Source: Cristatella mucedo
Lineage: Eukaryota > Bryozoa > Phylactolaemata > Cristatellidae
DNA length: 64,000 nucleotides
Assembly (NCBI GenBank): GCA_009760855.2
Contig: WPIO01000122.1
Location: 710,001 to 774,000, forward strand
Direction: 5' to 3'
Of this stretch, positions 34,134 to 44,698 are shown piece by piece (positions within the stretch are counted from its first letter, which is position 1; every line of letters starts with the position of its first letter). Below the pieces are notes generated by a model that did no database searches, had not been told where the DNA came from, and saw nothing but the letters and a program-made list of their open reading frames with translations. The position numbers were made by a program, and so were the translations under genes.

Positions 34134-34249
34134 CTCAAGATCAGGACAACAATTGAGGCACCAGCAATAGCAGCTGGCACCAGAACTCCGACAGTGCTTC
34201 CAGCAATGACTGCCGTAGCTGCTGTGTTAGTTAAGGTCTCTGGCAGGGG
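34134..34249 (-). CDS. Transmembrane exon of the FN3 receptor-like gene
   Basis: A 116-base exon on the minus strand, more GC-rich than its flanks, lies between a pyrimidine-rich acceptor (TTTTTGTTCGCTTGTCTGTGAAG) and a good donor (CTTGAG/GTATGC). In phase 0 it reads PLPETLTNTAATAVIAGSTV and then GVLVPAAIAGASIVVLIL, ending two bases into an Arg codon. The stretch from AGSTVGV to VVLIL is a clear single membrane span, preceded by a Thr/Pro stalk. Reading to 34004 would run into a second hydrophobic run, but that lies past the donor. The next exon in phase is at 24945-24994. The exact acceptor is uncertain: an alternative lies ten bases in (CTGCCAG/AGACC). Confidence 0.6.
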
Positions 34250-35138
34250 CTTCACAGACAAGCGAACAAAAACATGCTCATATAGAAGAGTCATTACTAG
34301 GTGATTGGACTAGAAGATCGATGAAATGAATATAAAATAAGACACTATTTCAATGATTAAGCCGACATACAAAGCAATGCACGACCTAGCCTGTGATACC
34401 TTAACCGCATCTAACAGGAAAGAATAGAAACTTAGGGCCATACTCTGGGAAAAGAGGTAGTTGTAAACATTACTTTCGCACTATTCTTACAGCTAGACTT
34501 GACAGATCTGTCAAATGATTCATATAATTGAGACGAGTCCAGAAGACTTGAAAGTCACTTAGAGGATTCACCTGTATAAAATCAAATAAGTATATAAGTA
34601 TTCTTGAATAGTGCATTTAATTATTAGTATTTCATATGTGTACGTTAAGTGTAATTCTAGCAACGGATGACATATAAGCTCAGATAGAAAGCCTTAACCT
34701 TAGAGCATAGCAGTTGCAATAACTATCCGGAGATGGTGAATCTCCAGAGAATTATCATTTTGAGCTTGGCACTATTGCACGAGTAAAATGTGGGCACTAT
34801 TCTTAAAGTACTAAAAAGGATTAATATCCTATCAGCAGGTAGTCCAACCGACAAAGCAATTTACTATCAGGCACATTTTAAATGGTTGAATGATGTATCT
34901 GTTAGTAGCTACAATATTCACGAGAATGCGCACAGTTTCCACAGATGTTTACTTAACATTATTTAACTTCTCATAAGTTTTACTAGTAACGTATTGTAAC
35001 GTTGTATTGCACTCGAATGGAAAAATAGCTGCACAGATGAAAAAAGCATTTACGTATTACACAGGCTCTAAGGCTCTACTTCTGTACGCAGCTATTTAGC
35101 ATGGTGGGTACCATTTGTGTATAACACTTTCTTTCCAG
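34250..35138. other. No recognisable gene
   Basis: AT-rich; nothing readable on either strand. Presumed intron. Confidence 0.4.
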
Positions 35139-35335
35139 GCCCTACTGAAAACAGATGCATCTCACCAGCATTAGCGACAGGTCATGGTACCTTTGGAGCA
35201 TATGACTCGTTTCGGTCTTGCACACGTGCACACAGTCGGCATTCCATGCTGCCGGCATTGGGTACAGCCAATTTCCCCGCACTATACATCCCCACGATCT
35301 GCTGTCCCCCCACTCTATTAAGGCTGAATCAATCG
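35139..35335. other. GC-rich island, open on both strands
   Basis: On the plus strand a very good acceptor (ACACTTTCTTTCCAG/GCCC) opens 65 codons without stop (PTENRCISPALATGHGTFGA ... LRLNQS) to a GTAATC donor. On the minus strand the same DNA reads WGDSRSWGCIVRGNWLYPMP and NADCVHVCKTETSHMLQ between CCTTAATAG and CAAAG/GTACC. The minus reading has Cys and Trp spacing like an extracellular module and lies between the FN3-like exon and the membrane exon, but its phase fits neither neighbour. I cannot choose a strand. Confidence 0.35.
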
Positions 35336-35499
35336 GTAATCGGCTGACAGGAGCTCTAACTTGGTTACATCGACTGTGTGTACTCGCCGAGCTTCAAGAG
35401 TCTTGGTACTTTAAAGTACACCTTAATTGTGATTGCATATTGCAATCTCCATTACGTCGAAAGTCTGCTTGCCAGTTTCTACGGTATTAAGCATTTTTA

Positions 35500-35800
35500 G
35501 GCTTAAGTGGTACAAAAACACACCTATTTAGGACAGCATTTAGTGGGTCCCCGTGATTCGTCCTTGATGTGCTTATGCGTGCTGACACTGTGCATGCTAC
35601 CACTAACCACATTTGCATGCTGACCCTGTGCATGTCACCCCTAACCATGTTATTCATTTTGTTTGGTTATCAAGCATGATATTTCTCACCATTCAATTGC
35701 ATTTCCCTTTGCAGCAAATGTAAAGCGCCTAGAGAGAGAGAGATTGAGTTCTACGAGGGCGCTTTATCAAGTGCATTATTATTGTTATTATTATTACTAC
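35500..35800 (+). mobile_element. LINE B 3' end fragment
   Basis: It starts in the last codons (AAAACACACCTATTTAGGAC, then AGCATTTAGTGGGTCCCCGT) and holds the full 3' UTR with both CTGACACTGTGCATGCTACC and CTGACCCTGTGCATGTCACC words. It ends in AATGTAAAGCGCCTAGAGAG, GGGCGCTTTATCAAGTGC and (ATT)n at 35775-35800. It is close to the younger B copies in sequence. Confidence 0.9.
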
Positions 35801-35844
35801 AAAGAGCCGTGCTCTATCGCCATGCACTATAGGAAACTTTAAGG

Positions 35845-36040
35845 TGAGTCACAATGGCCCTCCAGGTAAGGCAGTTGCTATTCACGACCTCGGTACCGAG
35901 GTCGTGGGTTCAAACGCTCCAGTGGGCAATTCTGTATTGGTGCTGGAAACAGTGGTTATAGCCTTTAAGGCTTTTCTACCACTATGCAAAATGCGGCTGC
36001 TAAACTAGCTAGTGTCTTTGCACTAAGAAAGATACCTTAA
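35845..36040 (+). mobile_element. Second tRNA-derived SINE
   Basis: The A-box-like TGGCCCTCCAGGTAAGGCAG (35854-35873) and B-box-like GGGTTCAAACGC (35907-35918) frame an anticodon-arm region that is a perfect 24-base palindrome. Further down, GTGTCTTTGCACTAAGAAAG then ATACCTTAA resembles the GTGTC..GGGCAAG.CACTTAA core of many invertebrate SINEs. It belongs to a different SINE family from 25281-25400, since the tails differ. Confidence 0.6.
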
Positions 36041-36054
36041 AAGCATATGCACTA

Positions 36055-37530
36055 AGCAACAGTGACATGCACAGGGTCAGCATTTAGATATGGTTAGTGT
36101 CAGCATGGACAGTGTCAGCATGTTTATACACAGGCAGAACAAATCATACGGACTAAGTAAATGCTGTGATAAATTGAATATTTTAGCGTCATTTTAAATG
36201 TTGTCAAGTCAGAGATTTCGAGACGCTAGTCAGAAGCAAAATTCAAGCTTTAGGGGCATACAAACTAAAGGCATAGCAGCTAAAAATTTGAGGGTCGTAA
36301 GGGTTGACCTAAGCGATTACATTCAGAAAAGTGGGTGGTAAAATTTAGCCAGGTAGGGGAAGTAGATTGGATACTACTCACCATTCAATTGCATTTCCCT
36401 TTGCAGCAACTGTAAAGCGCCTAGAAAGTGATTGAGTTGTCTGAGGGCGCTTTATCAAGCGCATTATTATTATTATTGATAGGTACGCTAGAGCCAAAGA
36501 CTGATGAGATCTAAAAGTACACACCAGAACCATGAAGTTAATGCGTTGCTTGACAGGGAGACAGTGCAGGTTGGCAAAAAGTGGGGTCACAAGGCGACTT
36601 CGATGCTCACGACAGACAAGCCTAGACTCATATTTGCACCAACTTTAGGCATCTGATTTCAATGGCCGGTAGACAAGAAAGCAGCCAGTTACAGAAGTCA
36701 AGACTGGATGTCACAAAAGCACGGACAAATTTAGATAGAGTATCCTCGTCTAAGCAAGTGCAAAGTGCAAGCGTAAAGTTTTCTTATTAGATATAAGAAA
36801 GTTTGCTGCCATCTTTGCAGCAAATGTGTTCATAATCATTCGACATGCTGGGTGCCTGGGAGGGAAATAAGCGAAGGTCCAACTGAGTGTCGTCTGCATA
36901 GAAGTGATGCCTAAGGTTCTGCCTGAAAATCACATCGAGAAGAGGGAGAGTATATGCCATAAAAAGAACCGGATCAAGCACAGAACCCTGAGGTACCCCA
37001 CACTTCAGTGGTTCTTCGGATGATCTTTGTCCTTTCACATCAATACAGAGGAGTCTTCCACCGAGATCGGACCTGAACCATTGCAGTGCAGTGCAAGTAA
37101 TCCCCAGCCGAGATGAGAGGCTCTCGAGAAGAACTTATTGATCAACGGTATCTAGAGCTACAGAAATATTAAGCAAAACAAGTAGAGAGCTAAGTCTACA
37201 TTCCTAAGAATGCTATTATACACCTGAAGCAATGCTGTCTCCGTGGACTGACTAGATCTACAACAAGACCGGAACTTACTAGCTAGGTTTAGAGTTTTAA
37301 TATATGAGTTCAGATGATCTGCGACGACTCGTTTGTCTTTTATTATAACAGTGTAGGAGAGACTGGGCATAATTTGCTCACGTTCTCTCGGTCTAGTGTT
37401 GCCTTCTTAAATAGTGGCCTGACTACAGCCTTTGTAAGAGGTGCTAGGACTTGACCAGAGGCTAACGAAATATTTATGATTTTACTTATGCAAGGCAGCA
37501 GCAGACCTGTGCGTTATAGAAGCAGGACAA
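36055..37530 (-). mobile_element. LINE B-like copy, RT to 3' UTR, interrupted
   Basis: The 3' UTR part (36055-36370) holds ACATGCACAGGGTCAGCATT in complement order. After a nested insertion (36372-36478) the body resumes: LFANLHCLPVKQRINFMVLV, then at 37038-36790 [20 protein letters not shown] and FYADDTQLDLRLFPSQAPS with an intact F-A-D-D box. Next come the AFDT-like segment near 37160, the STETALLQVYNSILRNVDLA stretch (37260-37200) and, to 37530, the ALA.GQVLAPLTKAVVRPLF-like N-terminal RT. Stops break every block. Confidence 0.8.
36372..36478 (+). mobile_element. LINE B tail nested inside the opposite-strand copy
   Basis: ACTCACCATTCAATTGCATT, GCAACTGTAAAGCGCCTAGA, TGAGGGCGCTTTATCAAGCG and (ATT)4. 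It separates the 3' UTR from the coding part of the minus copy, so it inserted later. Confidence 0.8.
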
Positions 37531-37639
37531 AGCTCATAAGCTTTTCAATGCACCAGTGAATCAGCTGGGATCTGAAAGGTTGTCCAGTTTTTGACATAAG
37601 TCTAATAGTCTCAGATCTGCTAACAGAGTAGCTACATTC

Positions 37640-37990
37640 ATCACAAGCTTTAGAGGATTAATTGCATTTTAAAGCTCAGCAAAACCGAATTGCAGTAATC
37701 CAGCCACGAATGAACTCGAGAGCTAGTAACACCTTGATGTTATTACTGTAGTGGGCAGTTATAAATCTTAGAAGAAGATCGAAAGAAATGACAAAAAGCT
37801 GTCTTCTAAATGAAGCTTTCTTACACCGAGAAGATGTCAAAGAGGACACCTTAAGTCTAGGTGCACGATTGTAGTCGCACGACTTGCAGCATGATTGGCA
37901 AGAAGTGCTAAGTCCTCCAGCTCAGGCTCATGTTTAGACATTCAACGAGTACGAATTCGACGTCTTCATTACTTACCGTATTCAAATTCA
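37640..37990 (-). mobile_element. Old LINE A-like fragment
   Basis: The words AGCTGTCTTCTAAATGAAGC, GAGGACACCTTAAGTCTAGG and GCACGATTGTAGTCGCAC match in order the segment at 11920-12000 of the better A copy (RRLLLQL..., LRPLACARNLGV). The rest is too diverged to align by eye. Confidence 0.6.
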
Positions 37991-38304
37991 CACAAGGAAT
38001 AGTGAGAGCAGGGTGGATTGCATTAATTGCCTGGATCCACTCAGAAAATGTATCTGACTGTTGGCTTTCACAATAGAGAACTATGCAACTACAGTGAACT
38101 TGTCACCACGCTGGCAATCAACTTTAGAGCATTGCTCACTAGATTTATAGAGTAATTGCATTTACTTACAGCTGATAACCTAAAAATGTCTTAGTGGCCC
38201 CTGTCTTTTCTGTCTGCTACTAGGAATACCTTAAGAGAACAGTGGATGATTAAAGAGCATACTAGAGATATAGGGCACACTAACTTGAAAGTGAAAAGTC
38301 AGTG

Positions 38305-38494
38305 CTAGCTAGATTACATGTGGTTCCAGGCAAATTGGAGAGAATCGCAGTGGATTGCAGTAGCGACAAGGCGAAATATTTGCTAAAGATTGTGGGCTTT
38401 CCCACCACGTTAATATGTGAAAAGTACTTTCAAATCATCGTGCCATGGAATTTCGAATCGAATTTTGAGCTTCTGGGTGACGGCTCTGGATTTT
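38305..38494 (-). pseudogene. FN3-like unit with an apparent frameshift
   Basis: After an acceptor-like CAATCCACAG the minus strand reads KSRAVTQKLKIRFEIPWHDD then LKVLFTY before a stop. In the next frame, starting two bases away, it reads INVVGKPTIFSKYFALSLLQ and STAILSNLPGTTCNLAST. The order I.F..PW...L....Y.I.V then T.AIL..LPGT.CN matches the core of a fibronectin type III domain (Trp on strand B, Tyr on strand C, LPGT turn before strand F). It lies between the FN3 exons at 40-41.5 kb and the membrane exon. The frameshift may be real decay, an assembly error or an unrecognised intron. Confidence 0.45.
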
Positions 38495-38519
38495 CTGTGG
38501 ATTGAGGTGGTTGCCATTG

Positions 38520-40450
38520 TGGCCCAGGTAACATAAGTGCTTTGGAATAGGAATATATGACGGCATCAACATTAGTAGGTACTATATCAAGAGATTGCAA
38601 TATAATATGCTATCAGAATTGGAGTTTCACACATTCATTGCACCGGAAGGCTAATTAGCACTGCTATACGAGATATTATGGATAAACTAGAAAGAAGTTA
38701 ACGACGTAAGAGATTGAAACTCGAGCTTTGCACTGCCGGTATCCGGGGAATTAGTTATTCAATAAGGATTGTGGTATATCTAAATGAGGAGCTTTTGGTT
38801 GTTAGCAGTATAATGTATGAGAATTAGCACGATAAACATCATAAAATCATCTTATTATTCTTTGAACAGAGTGCAATATTATGTCAAAACAAGTAGCAAC
38901 TAAATGTATCAGATGGCTGCTACATTAAGGCAGATTTTAGCAGCTTGTAGTGGATCATGGCATGGCCCAAACATTACAAACCTTAAACTAGCAGATGCAG
39001 ATGTGAAATTGCTTGGCAGTTTAAGGGAAAGCTAAAAGCTTGATGGGATTCTAAGCGATGTCATTAACTTGAGTTCATGCCGACCAATTTCTGCTTGTGC
39101 CAGTGCAGTCTGTCGCTTGCATTGAATCGCATTGGAAGGTATATGCCCAAAGGCACCAAGCTTTTTGGTGTCCTTGAAAATACCGAACAGCTTTGTGAGG
39201 AGTGCCGTTTCGCAAAGACACTTTCTGGTTGATTAAATGAGGGTTGGAATCGGATGCTGCATTTCCCTACACCGTTGCAGTTCATCGCATTACATTGCTT
39301 ACAAAAGCACATTAGAAGCAGCATTATTGGTGTTTAGTATGATACCCAACATCAGTTGGATCACCGTCCAGCCGTTTTCCGATGAAAAGTAGTTAGGATA
39401 AATAGAAGCATATTGCTAAATTCATCTCGGCTATGGCAGTGCATTGTGACACAATTCTGGTAAGCATGTCGTAAAACATGGTCTGAAGCTTGTAAATAGG
39501 GTACAGCATAATTAAAGACCAACTTTGGAAATTAGCAAAGTCAATTTTTACCGATTTGTCAAGCATTAGTTTTTATGAGATTATGCCCATGCAGTTGCAG
39601 ATGAATTCAGTGCTTCGGCTTTCAACGTGCATTTCAAACGGATCAAATTTTGGGGTAGAAAAACACTAAAGTACTACGACAACGGTTACAATTTCAGCCT
39701 TTCACAGGTGATCCATGTTAGAGCTACGGTAGTTCCAGTGGATGTAAGATGACTGTGGTCAAGACGCATCTTCCTCTACACCATTGCTATGAGTACCAGC
39801 CTGTGCATTAGTTTACCTACACTTGAACGACAGTGTCCTTATAATATATACTCGAAATAGGACATACTATAGCAAACTAACTATGGTTTTACTAAACGGT
39901 GCAATAAGGTGGCTGGAACCGACTCACCAAAAGCAAACTGTAAGAAAAAAGTCGTAGAGCCAGCAGCTTTCAGAACTCAACACCTCAGGGTTAATAATCT
40001 ATTACACTAACAATAGGCTACTAAGACGGCCCTTTCAGTTTGACAAGCCGCAACAAGTCTGGGCTCTCCAAAATCTAGTGACTTTTATTCGGCCAAAGGT
40101 TATTTAAAAGAGGCTGCCTGAGAAATCGTCAATAAGCTTAGACGAAATGGAGGAACATTATTCCGCAATGGCCATGGAGTCGGCTTCCTTAGATGGGTAA
40201 GCAATAACAGTATGAATAAAACATTTATGAAGCACCCTGAGAACGCTTAAACTTATTCTAATAACTCCATGGTGGCAAGGAAGCATGTCAAACCGTTCGT
40301 AATACCATGCACAGTCTCAATATGCTGCAGCTCACAGGAAATTGTCTGAAAATAAATCTCCTGCAGAGCGTACTCGCTCAAAGCAGGTAAGGTACAAATA
40401 CGGTAACTATCCATAATGCAAAGCAACCAATAAAAAATGAAAATTCGCTA
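38520..40450. other. No confident gene
   Basis: Presumed intron. One plus-strand stretch at 39070-39230 reads CLCQCSLSLALNRIGRYMPK and LCEECRFAKTLSG, and the minus strand is open too (86 codons); neither has splice borders I trust. Confidence 0.35.
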
Positions 40451-40458
40451 TGAAATAC

Positions 40459-40616
40459 CTACGAATATATATTTCTGCTGCGAAGTATTCAGTGTTATTG
40501 TTGCTTAGTAAACCATAGACTGTGCAATTGTAGTTCATTCCTGGAATCACACGACACAGAGTAGCACTGGTAGTGGTGTACTGCTGGCTGATGGCAAAAC
40601 TTTTGTCGCAAGACAC
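40459..40616 (-). CDS. FN3 second-half exon of the receptor-like gene
   Basis: A 158-base exon on the minus strand has acceptor GTGCTTCGTTGTAG/GTG and donor TTCGTAG/GTATTT. In phase 0 it reads VSCDKSFAISQQYTTTSATL, CRVIPGMNYNCTVYGLLS and NNNTEYFAAEIYIR, ending two bases into a codon. T.ATL..V.PGM.Y...V.G.. is the F-G strand signature of a fibronectin type III domain, where half-domain exons of this size are usual. The exon at 41509-41569 joins it in phase. Extracellular location is inferred from the membrane exon further along the same strand. Confidence 0.65.
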
Positions 40617-41508
40617 CTACAACGAAGCACACTTTTCTACACATAACCGATTACTGCTAATCTGCACAACTTATTCGTTTTCTGGTGGTAAGGAGATACC
40701 AGTAATCTACAGAAAATCGATTACAGGGACATAATAAATGTTTGTTTTCATGCAGACGTGGGCAGTAGAAAGGCTCATTGAGGGCAAATTGTCAAAATAT
40801 TCATTCAGGCAGTTTCTAGTTTACACCATTTTGACTTTAGCAGATTTATTGTACAAGTGAAGGGTGAGTATCGTAAAATAAATTGCATGGCTAGCCCATT
40901 CGCAGGGCTGCTCTGAGAGGCACCTTGTGTTGCTCTTTCACTTTTGGTTATGTGAACCATTTACCTACTGTAGTCTTCTTGCTTTCTTTCCCTGGGCTAA
41001 ACAAATTAGGTTTGCTAGTGAGGTGAAAGCAGCCAAAGAATTTCAGCTGATCGTAAAGATTAAAGTAACCAAGATTCAGACTATTCGCAAAGTCCATGGA
41101 GCTTTTCATAGCACTGGTGGCAACCATATATTTTTCGGAGACATTCGAGGGTCTCCTCACAGCTGAACATAAAGTGCATTGGCTTGATACTCTCCTTGCC
41201 ATATAGACAGTTACTAGACTATTTAGACATCTAATTTTCATTTATCAAGTAAAGACCAATCTCTTTTTTTTCAGTATCGTTGGCTATTTTCGTCATTAAA
41301 GAGACATATGCAGTTTTAAATTAATTATTTACGTGAAATGCAAATACATTCATAAGCTATTAAGCGATTGTCACCACCGTAGCTATTAAATTGACAAAAT
41401 TACATGCAAAGCTAAAACTCACAATTATCTGGAAACATTTGATTAAGCGAAATTGATCAAAATTAAATGCTTTAGTGGTGGATAATTTATTAAGTACCTC
41501 TTACTTAC

Positions 41509-41569
41509 CAGTTGATTTCCAACATACGAGCAACGTCTCTGGATCTCTCGAATAAGTTCTCTTAGAGTA
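41509..41569 (-). CDS. FN3 middle exon of the receptor-like gene
   Basis: A 61-base exon on the minus strand has acceptor AAGGCAATTTTATAG/T and a very strong donor CAACTG/GTAAGTAAG. Read with one leading base it gives TLRELIREIQRRCSYVGNQL and ends on a codon boundary, joining in phase to VSCDKS of the exon at 40459-40616. The CSYVGN..VSC piece would be the C-C' strands of the FN3 fold. Phase 0 is also open (SRDPETLLVCWKST) and would give an FN3 B strand, but it leaves a phase mismatch. The exon carrying the conserved Trp in the chosen phase was not found. Confidence 0.5.
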
Positions 41570-41934
41570 CTATAAAATTGCCTTGTTAAGATCGTCATAA
41601 TTCTACATGCAACAATCATCACTTGAGTGAAACGCCAAAATTAATTCACATAAACATCAAGGGCTTAGTGACTTAAGCTTCCTTACACTGTCGACTTTCC
41701 TAGTTGCCGACAACAATTTAGTGATGGAGGTTTATGTTAGCGATTTAGGAAACACTGGGGCGCCAATAAGTCCTGCCAAGAGCCCCCTCCTCGGATGCCA
41801 AAGGTTGGTGTATTATGAACAATACTATATCTGTAAAGCACCCTAAGAGAACCAAATCTTTTCTCGTGACACTTTACTGATACTGCAAGCAAAACATGAT
41901 GGAATGGTTAGCAGCAGCATGAGAAATGTCATCT

Positions 41935-42065
41935 ATAATTACATCCTTACGTGTGAAATGCTCGTGGTCAAGGTGTACATGTGATTAGCAGCAACAGGCA
42001 CAGTGTCAGCACTCATTACAAACACAAAGATGTAATTTCGAGAGCCCACTAAATGATGCAATTTA
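41935..42065 (-). mobile_element. LINE B 3' UTR remnant
   Basis: In minus sense it carries the ACTGTGCCTG / GTTGCTGCTAATCACATGTA order of the B 3' UTR, starting from a CACTAAATGATGC equivalent of the CACTAAATGCTGTC word. It has no body and no ATT tail. It lies back to back with the plus-strand copy that begins at 42122. Confidence 0.6.
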
Positions 42066-42121
42066 TAGTATGACAGACCATCTACAGAGCAAGCCAAAAA
42101 CCTGATATGGGCTAACCCAGT

Positions 42122-43048
42122 GTGATTCAAAGATTGGAAAGACTGACTCTCAAAATTGGCTACGCCAGCATATCTCCAGTTGAATCAATTCGAAATCTAG
42201 GTGTCATATTCCAAAGTGACCTCTCGTTAGACGACCATATCAGCTCCACAGTCCAATCTGCCTATTTTCAGCTGCACAACATTGCTAAAATTCGGGCTTG
42301 TTTAGATAAGGATACTACGTCCAAGTTGGTCCATGCATTCGTGACATCCAGTCTCGATTTCTGCAACTCACTGCTTACTGGCCTACCAGCATCTGCGATC
42401 AGGCGTTTGCAGCTGGTGCAAAACTCTGCAGCTAGGCTTGTCTGTCGTGAGCGTCGCAGTCGCCACATTACTCCACTTCTCGCCGACCTGCATGGGCTAC
42501 CAGTCAAGCAACGGATTGACTTCAAGGTTTTGTCGCTCACTTTTAGGTCCCTCCATTATATGGCTCCAGCCTATCTCTCAGATATACTCCCCCATCAGGC
42601 CAAGCATCGAACCACCAGCTTTTCGGAATCCAACAGTCTGCAAACACCTCGTACAAACCTAAAATCCTTTAGAGACCGTGCATTTAGTTCGTGTGCTCCC
42701 AAAGCCTGGAACTCTCTCCCGACCTGCATCAGAACATCCCCTAGCTTGACGACATTTAAAAGGAACTTTAAAACACACCTATTTGGGACAGCATTTAGTG
42801 GGTCCCTGTGATTCGTCCTTGATGTGCTGATGGGTGCTGACACTGTGCATGCTGCCACTAACCACATTTGTATGCTGACCCTGTGCATGTCACCCCTAAC
42901 CATATTATTCATTTTGTTTGTTTTTCAAGCATGATTTTACTTATCATTCAATCACATTTCACTATGCAGCAAATGTAAAGCGCCTAGAAACAGATTAAGT
43001 TCTCTGAGGGCGCCTTATCAAGTGCATTATTATTATTATTATTATTAT
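42122..43048 (+). mobile_element. Best-preserved LINE B copy: C-terminal 229 codons plus 3' UTR
   Basis: An unbroken frame (42122-42811) covers LERLTLKIGYASISPVESIR, VIFQSDLSLDDHISSTVQSA, CLDKDTTSKLVHAFVTSSLD, RRLQLVQNSAARLVCRERRS, LADLHGLPVKQRIDFKVLSL and FKRNFKTHLFGTAFSGSL-stop. This is the RT thumb and C-terminal domain of an L2/CR1-type protein; the palm with its catalytic box and the endonuclease are cut off by 5' truncation. The stop is followed by about 240 bases of 3' UTR and (ATT)n at 43025-43048. The lack of any frameshift over 229 codons makes this a relatively recent insertion. It cannot move by itself. Confidence 0.95.
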
Positions 43049-43289
43049 ATCTGGAGAAGCTGAGTTTGCAGTTTCAGTCAAATTGTTCGGCTGATATGAG
43101 AGTAATACAATGAAAAGAAAGATAAGCAGTAAAAAAATGTTTCTGGAACTTGCATAGTGATAAGTAATGTTGGTCCAATCTTTGTTTACAGGAAGATTAT
43201 GTTATGGCACTTTGATATGTGCTTTTAGAACACCCACTAGATTGTGGACTTTAATTTTATATGGCTTTACTTTGATTAATGTTTAGAAT

Positions 43290-43650
43290 AATAAAAATAA
43301 TTTACTTGATAAAGAACCGTCAGAGAATTAAATCTCTTTCCAGGTGCTTTATATTTGCTACAAAGGAAACACAATTGAATGGCGAGTGGTATCTTACTCG
43401 ATGGACGACACGAATAACATGGTTACGGGTGACATTCACAGGGTTAGCATGCCCATGTGGTGAGTGGCAGCATGCAATAGCATCAGCAGGCATAACCACA
43501 TAATAGACGAATCGCCAGGACACACTAAATGCTGTCGTAAATAGATGCATTTGAAAATTCTGTGTAAATGTAATCAAGTAGGGGGGATGTAGTGACGGAC
43601 ATCAGGAGTAAGTTCCAGGCTTTGGGAGAATATGAACTAAATGCGCAATC
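43290..43650 (-). mobile_element. LINE B 3' end, minus strand
   Basis: It runs from AATAATAAAAATAATTTACT at the left through CTTTCCAGGTGCTTTATATT, the GGGTTAGCATGCCCATGTGG UTR block and CACTAAATGCTGTC, into the last codons (about 43540-43640, GAGTAAGTTCCAGGCTTTGG). It is moderately diverged. Confidence 0.85.
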
Positions 43651-43861
43651 GTGTCCTTTACTACAAGACTATTTGCTGTATCCTTTGACAAGGGACCATT
43701 TAGGTATATAACCACCAGGGAAAAGTGCTAGAGATAGTTAGATTTAGAGTTGCATGTAGAGTTGCCAGTTAGTGCAGGCATTAGGCACGGTTGAATAAAA
43801 CAGTATCGTGGACTGGTTGAGTCGTAATCGTGTATCCTGAGTTAAAACTAGCGAGAGCAAT

Positions 43862-44125
43862 GAAAATAATAATGATAATGCACCTGATAAAGTGCTCTCA
43901 GAGAACTCAATCTCTTTTTATGCCCTTTACATTTGGTGCAATAAAGTAATGCGATTAAATGGTGAGTAATATCATGCTTGATAAACAACATGAATAACGT
44001 GGTTAGTGGTGACATGCACAGGGTTAGCATGCAAATGTTGTTAGTGGCAGCATGCAAAATGTCAGCACGCATAAGCACGTGAATGACGAATCAGAGGGAC
44101 CCACTAAATGCTGTCAAATGGTGTA
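43862..44125 (-). mobile_element. LINE B 3' UTR fragment, minus strand
   Basis: AATAATAATGATAATGCACC at the left, then TCTTTTTATGCCCTTTACAT, GGTTAGCATGCAAATGTTGT and CACTAAATGCTGTC at 44103-44116, after which it stops. It lacks any coding part. A low-complexity block follows. Confidence 0.85.
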
Positions 44126-44159
44126 GTCACGAGGTCGATTGTCCGTACACCCCCAGCAT

Positions 44160-44245
44160 AACGCCTAAAATTAAAGTAAATTAAAATTAAATATAAATAA
44201 ATAAATTAAAATTAAAATTAAATTAAAATTTAAGCTAAATTAATT
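44160..44245. repeat. AAATTAAA low-complexity block
   Basis: Repeated AAATTAAAATTA and AAATAAATAAAT words with only a few C or G. It lies exactly between a minus-strand LINE tail fragment and a plus-strand LINE body. Confidence 0.9.
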
Positions 44246-44698
44246 ATGCTAAAATTCGCGGCTTGTTTAGATAAGGATACCACGTCCATGTTGGTCCATG
44301 CATTCGTGACATCCCGTCTCGACTTCTGCAACTCACTGCTTACTGGCCTACCAGCATGTGCAATCAGGCGATTGCAGCTGGTACAAAAATCTGCAGCTAG
44401 GCTTGTCTGTCGTGAACGCCGAAGTTGCCACATTACTCCACTTCTCGCCGACCTTCACTGGCTACCAGTCAAGCAACGCATTGACTTCAAGGTTTTGTCG
44501 CTCACTTTTAGGTCACTTTATTCTTTGGCTCCAGCCTATCTCTCAGATATACTCCCTATCAGGCCAAGCATCGTACCACCACCTTTTTGGAATCCAACAG
44601 TCTACAAACACCTTGTACAAACCTTAAATCCTTAAGACACCGTGCATTTAGTTCGTGTGCTCCCAAAGCTTGGAACTCCCTCCCAACCTGCATCAGAA
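44246..44698 (+). mobile_element. LINE B body fragment without its 3' UTR
   Basis: A 129-codon frame reads CLDKDTTSMLVHAFVTSRLD, RRLQLVQKSAARLVCRERRS, LADLHWLPVKQRIDFKVLSL and APAYLSDILPIRPSIVPPPF. A frameshift near 44570 leads to RAFSSCAPKAWNSLPTCIRT. It breaks off inside the coding region at 44698, where the AATAATAAATAATAATGATA tail of an oppositely oriented copy starts. It is close in sequence to the copy at 42122. Confidence 0.9.

Noticed and set aside
39070-39235. Nuclear-receptor-like zinc finger (LCEECRFAK) on the plus strand
   Set aside because: Only one of the two Cys4 fingers could be imagined, spacing is wrong, and the opposite strand is equally open.
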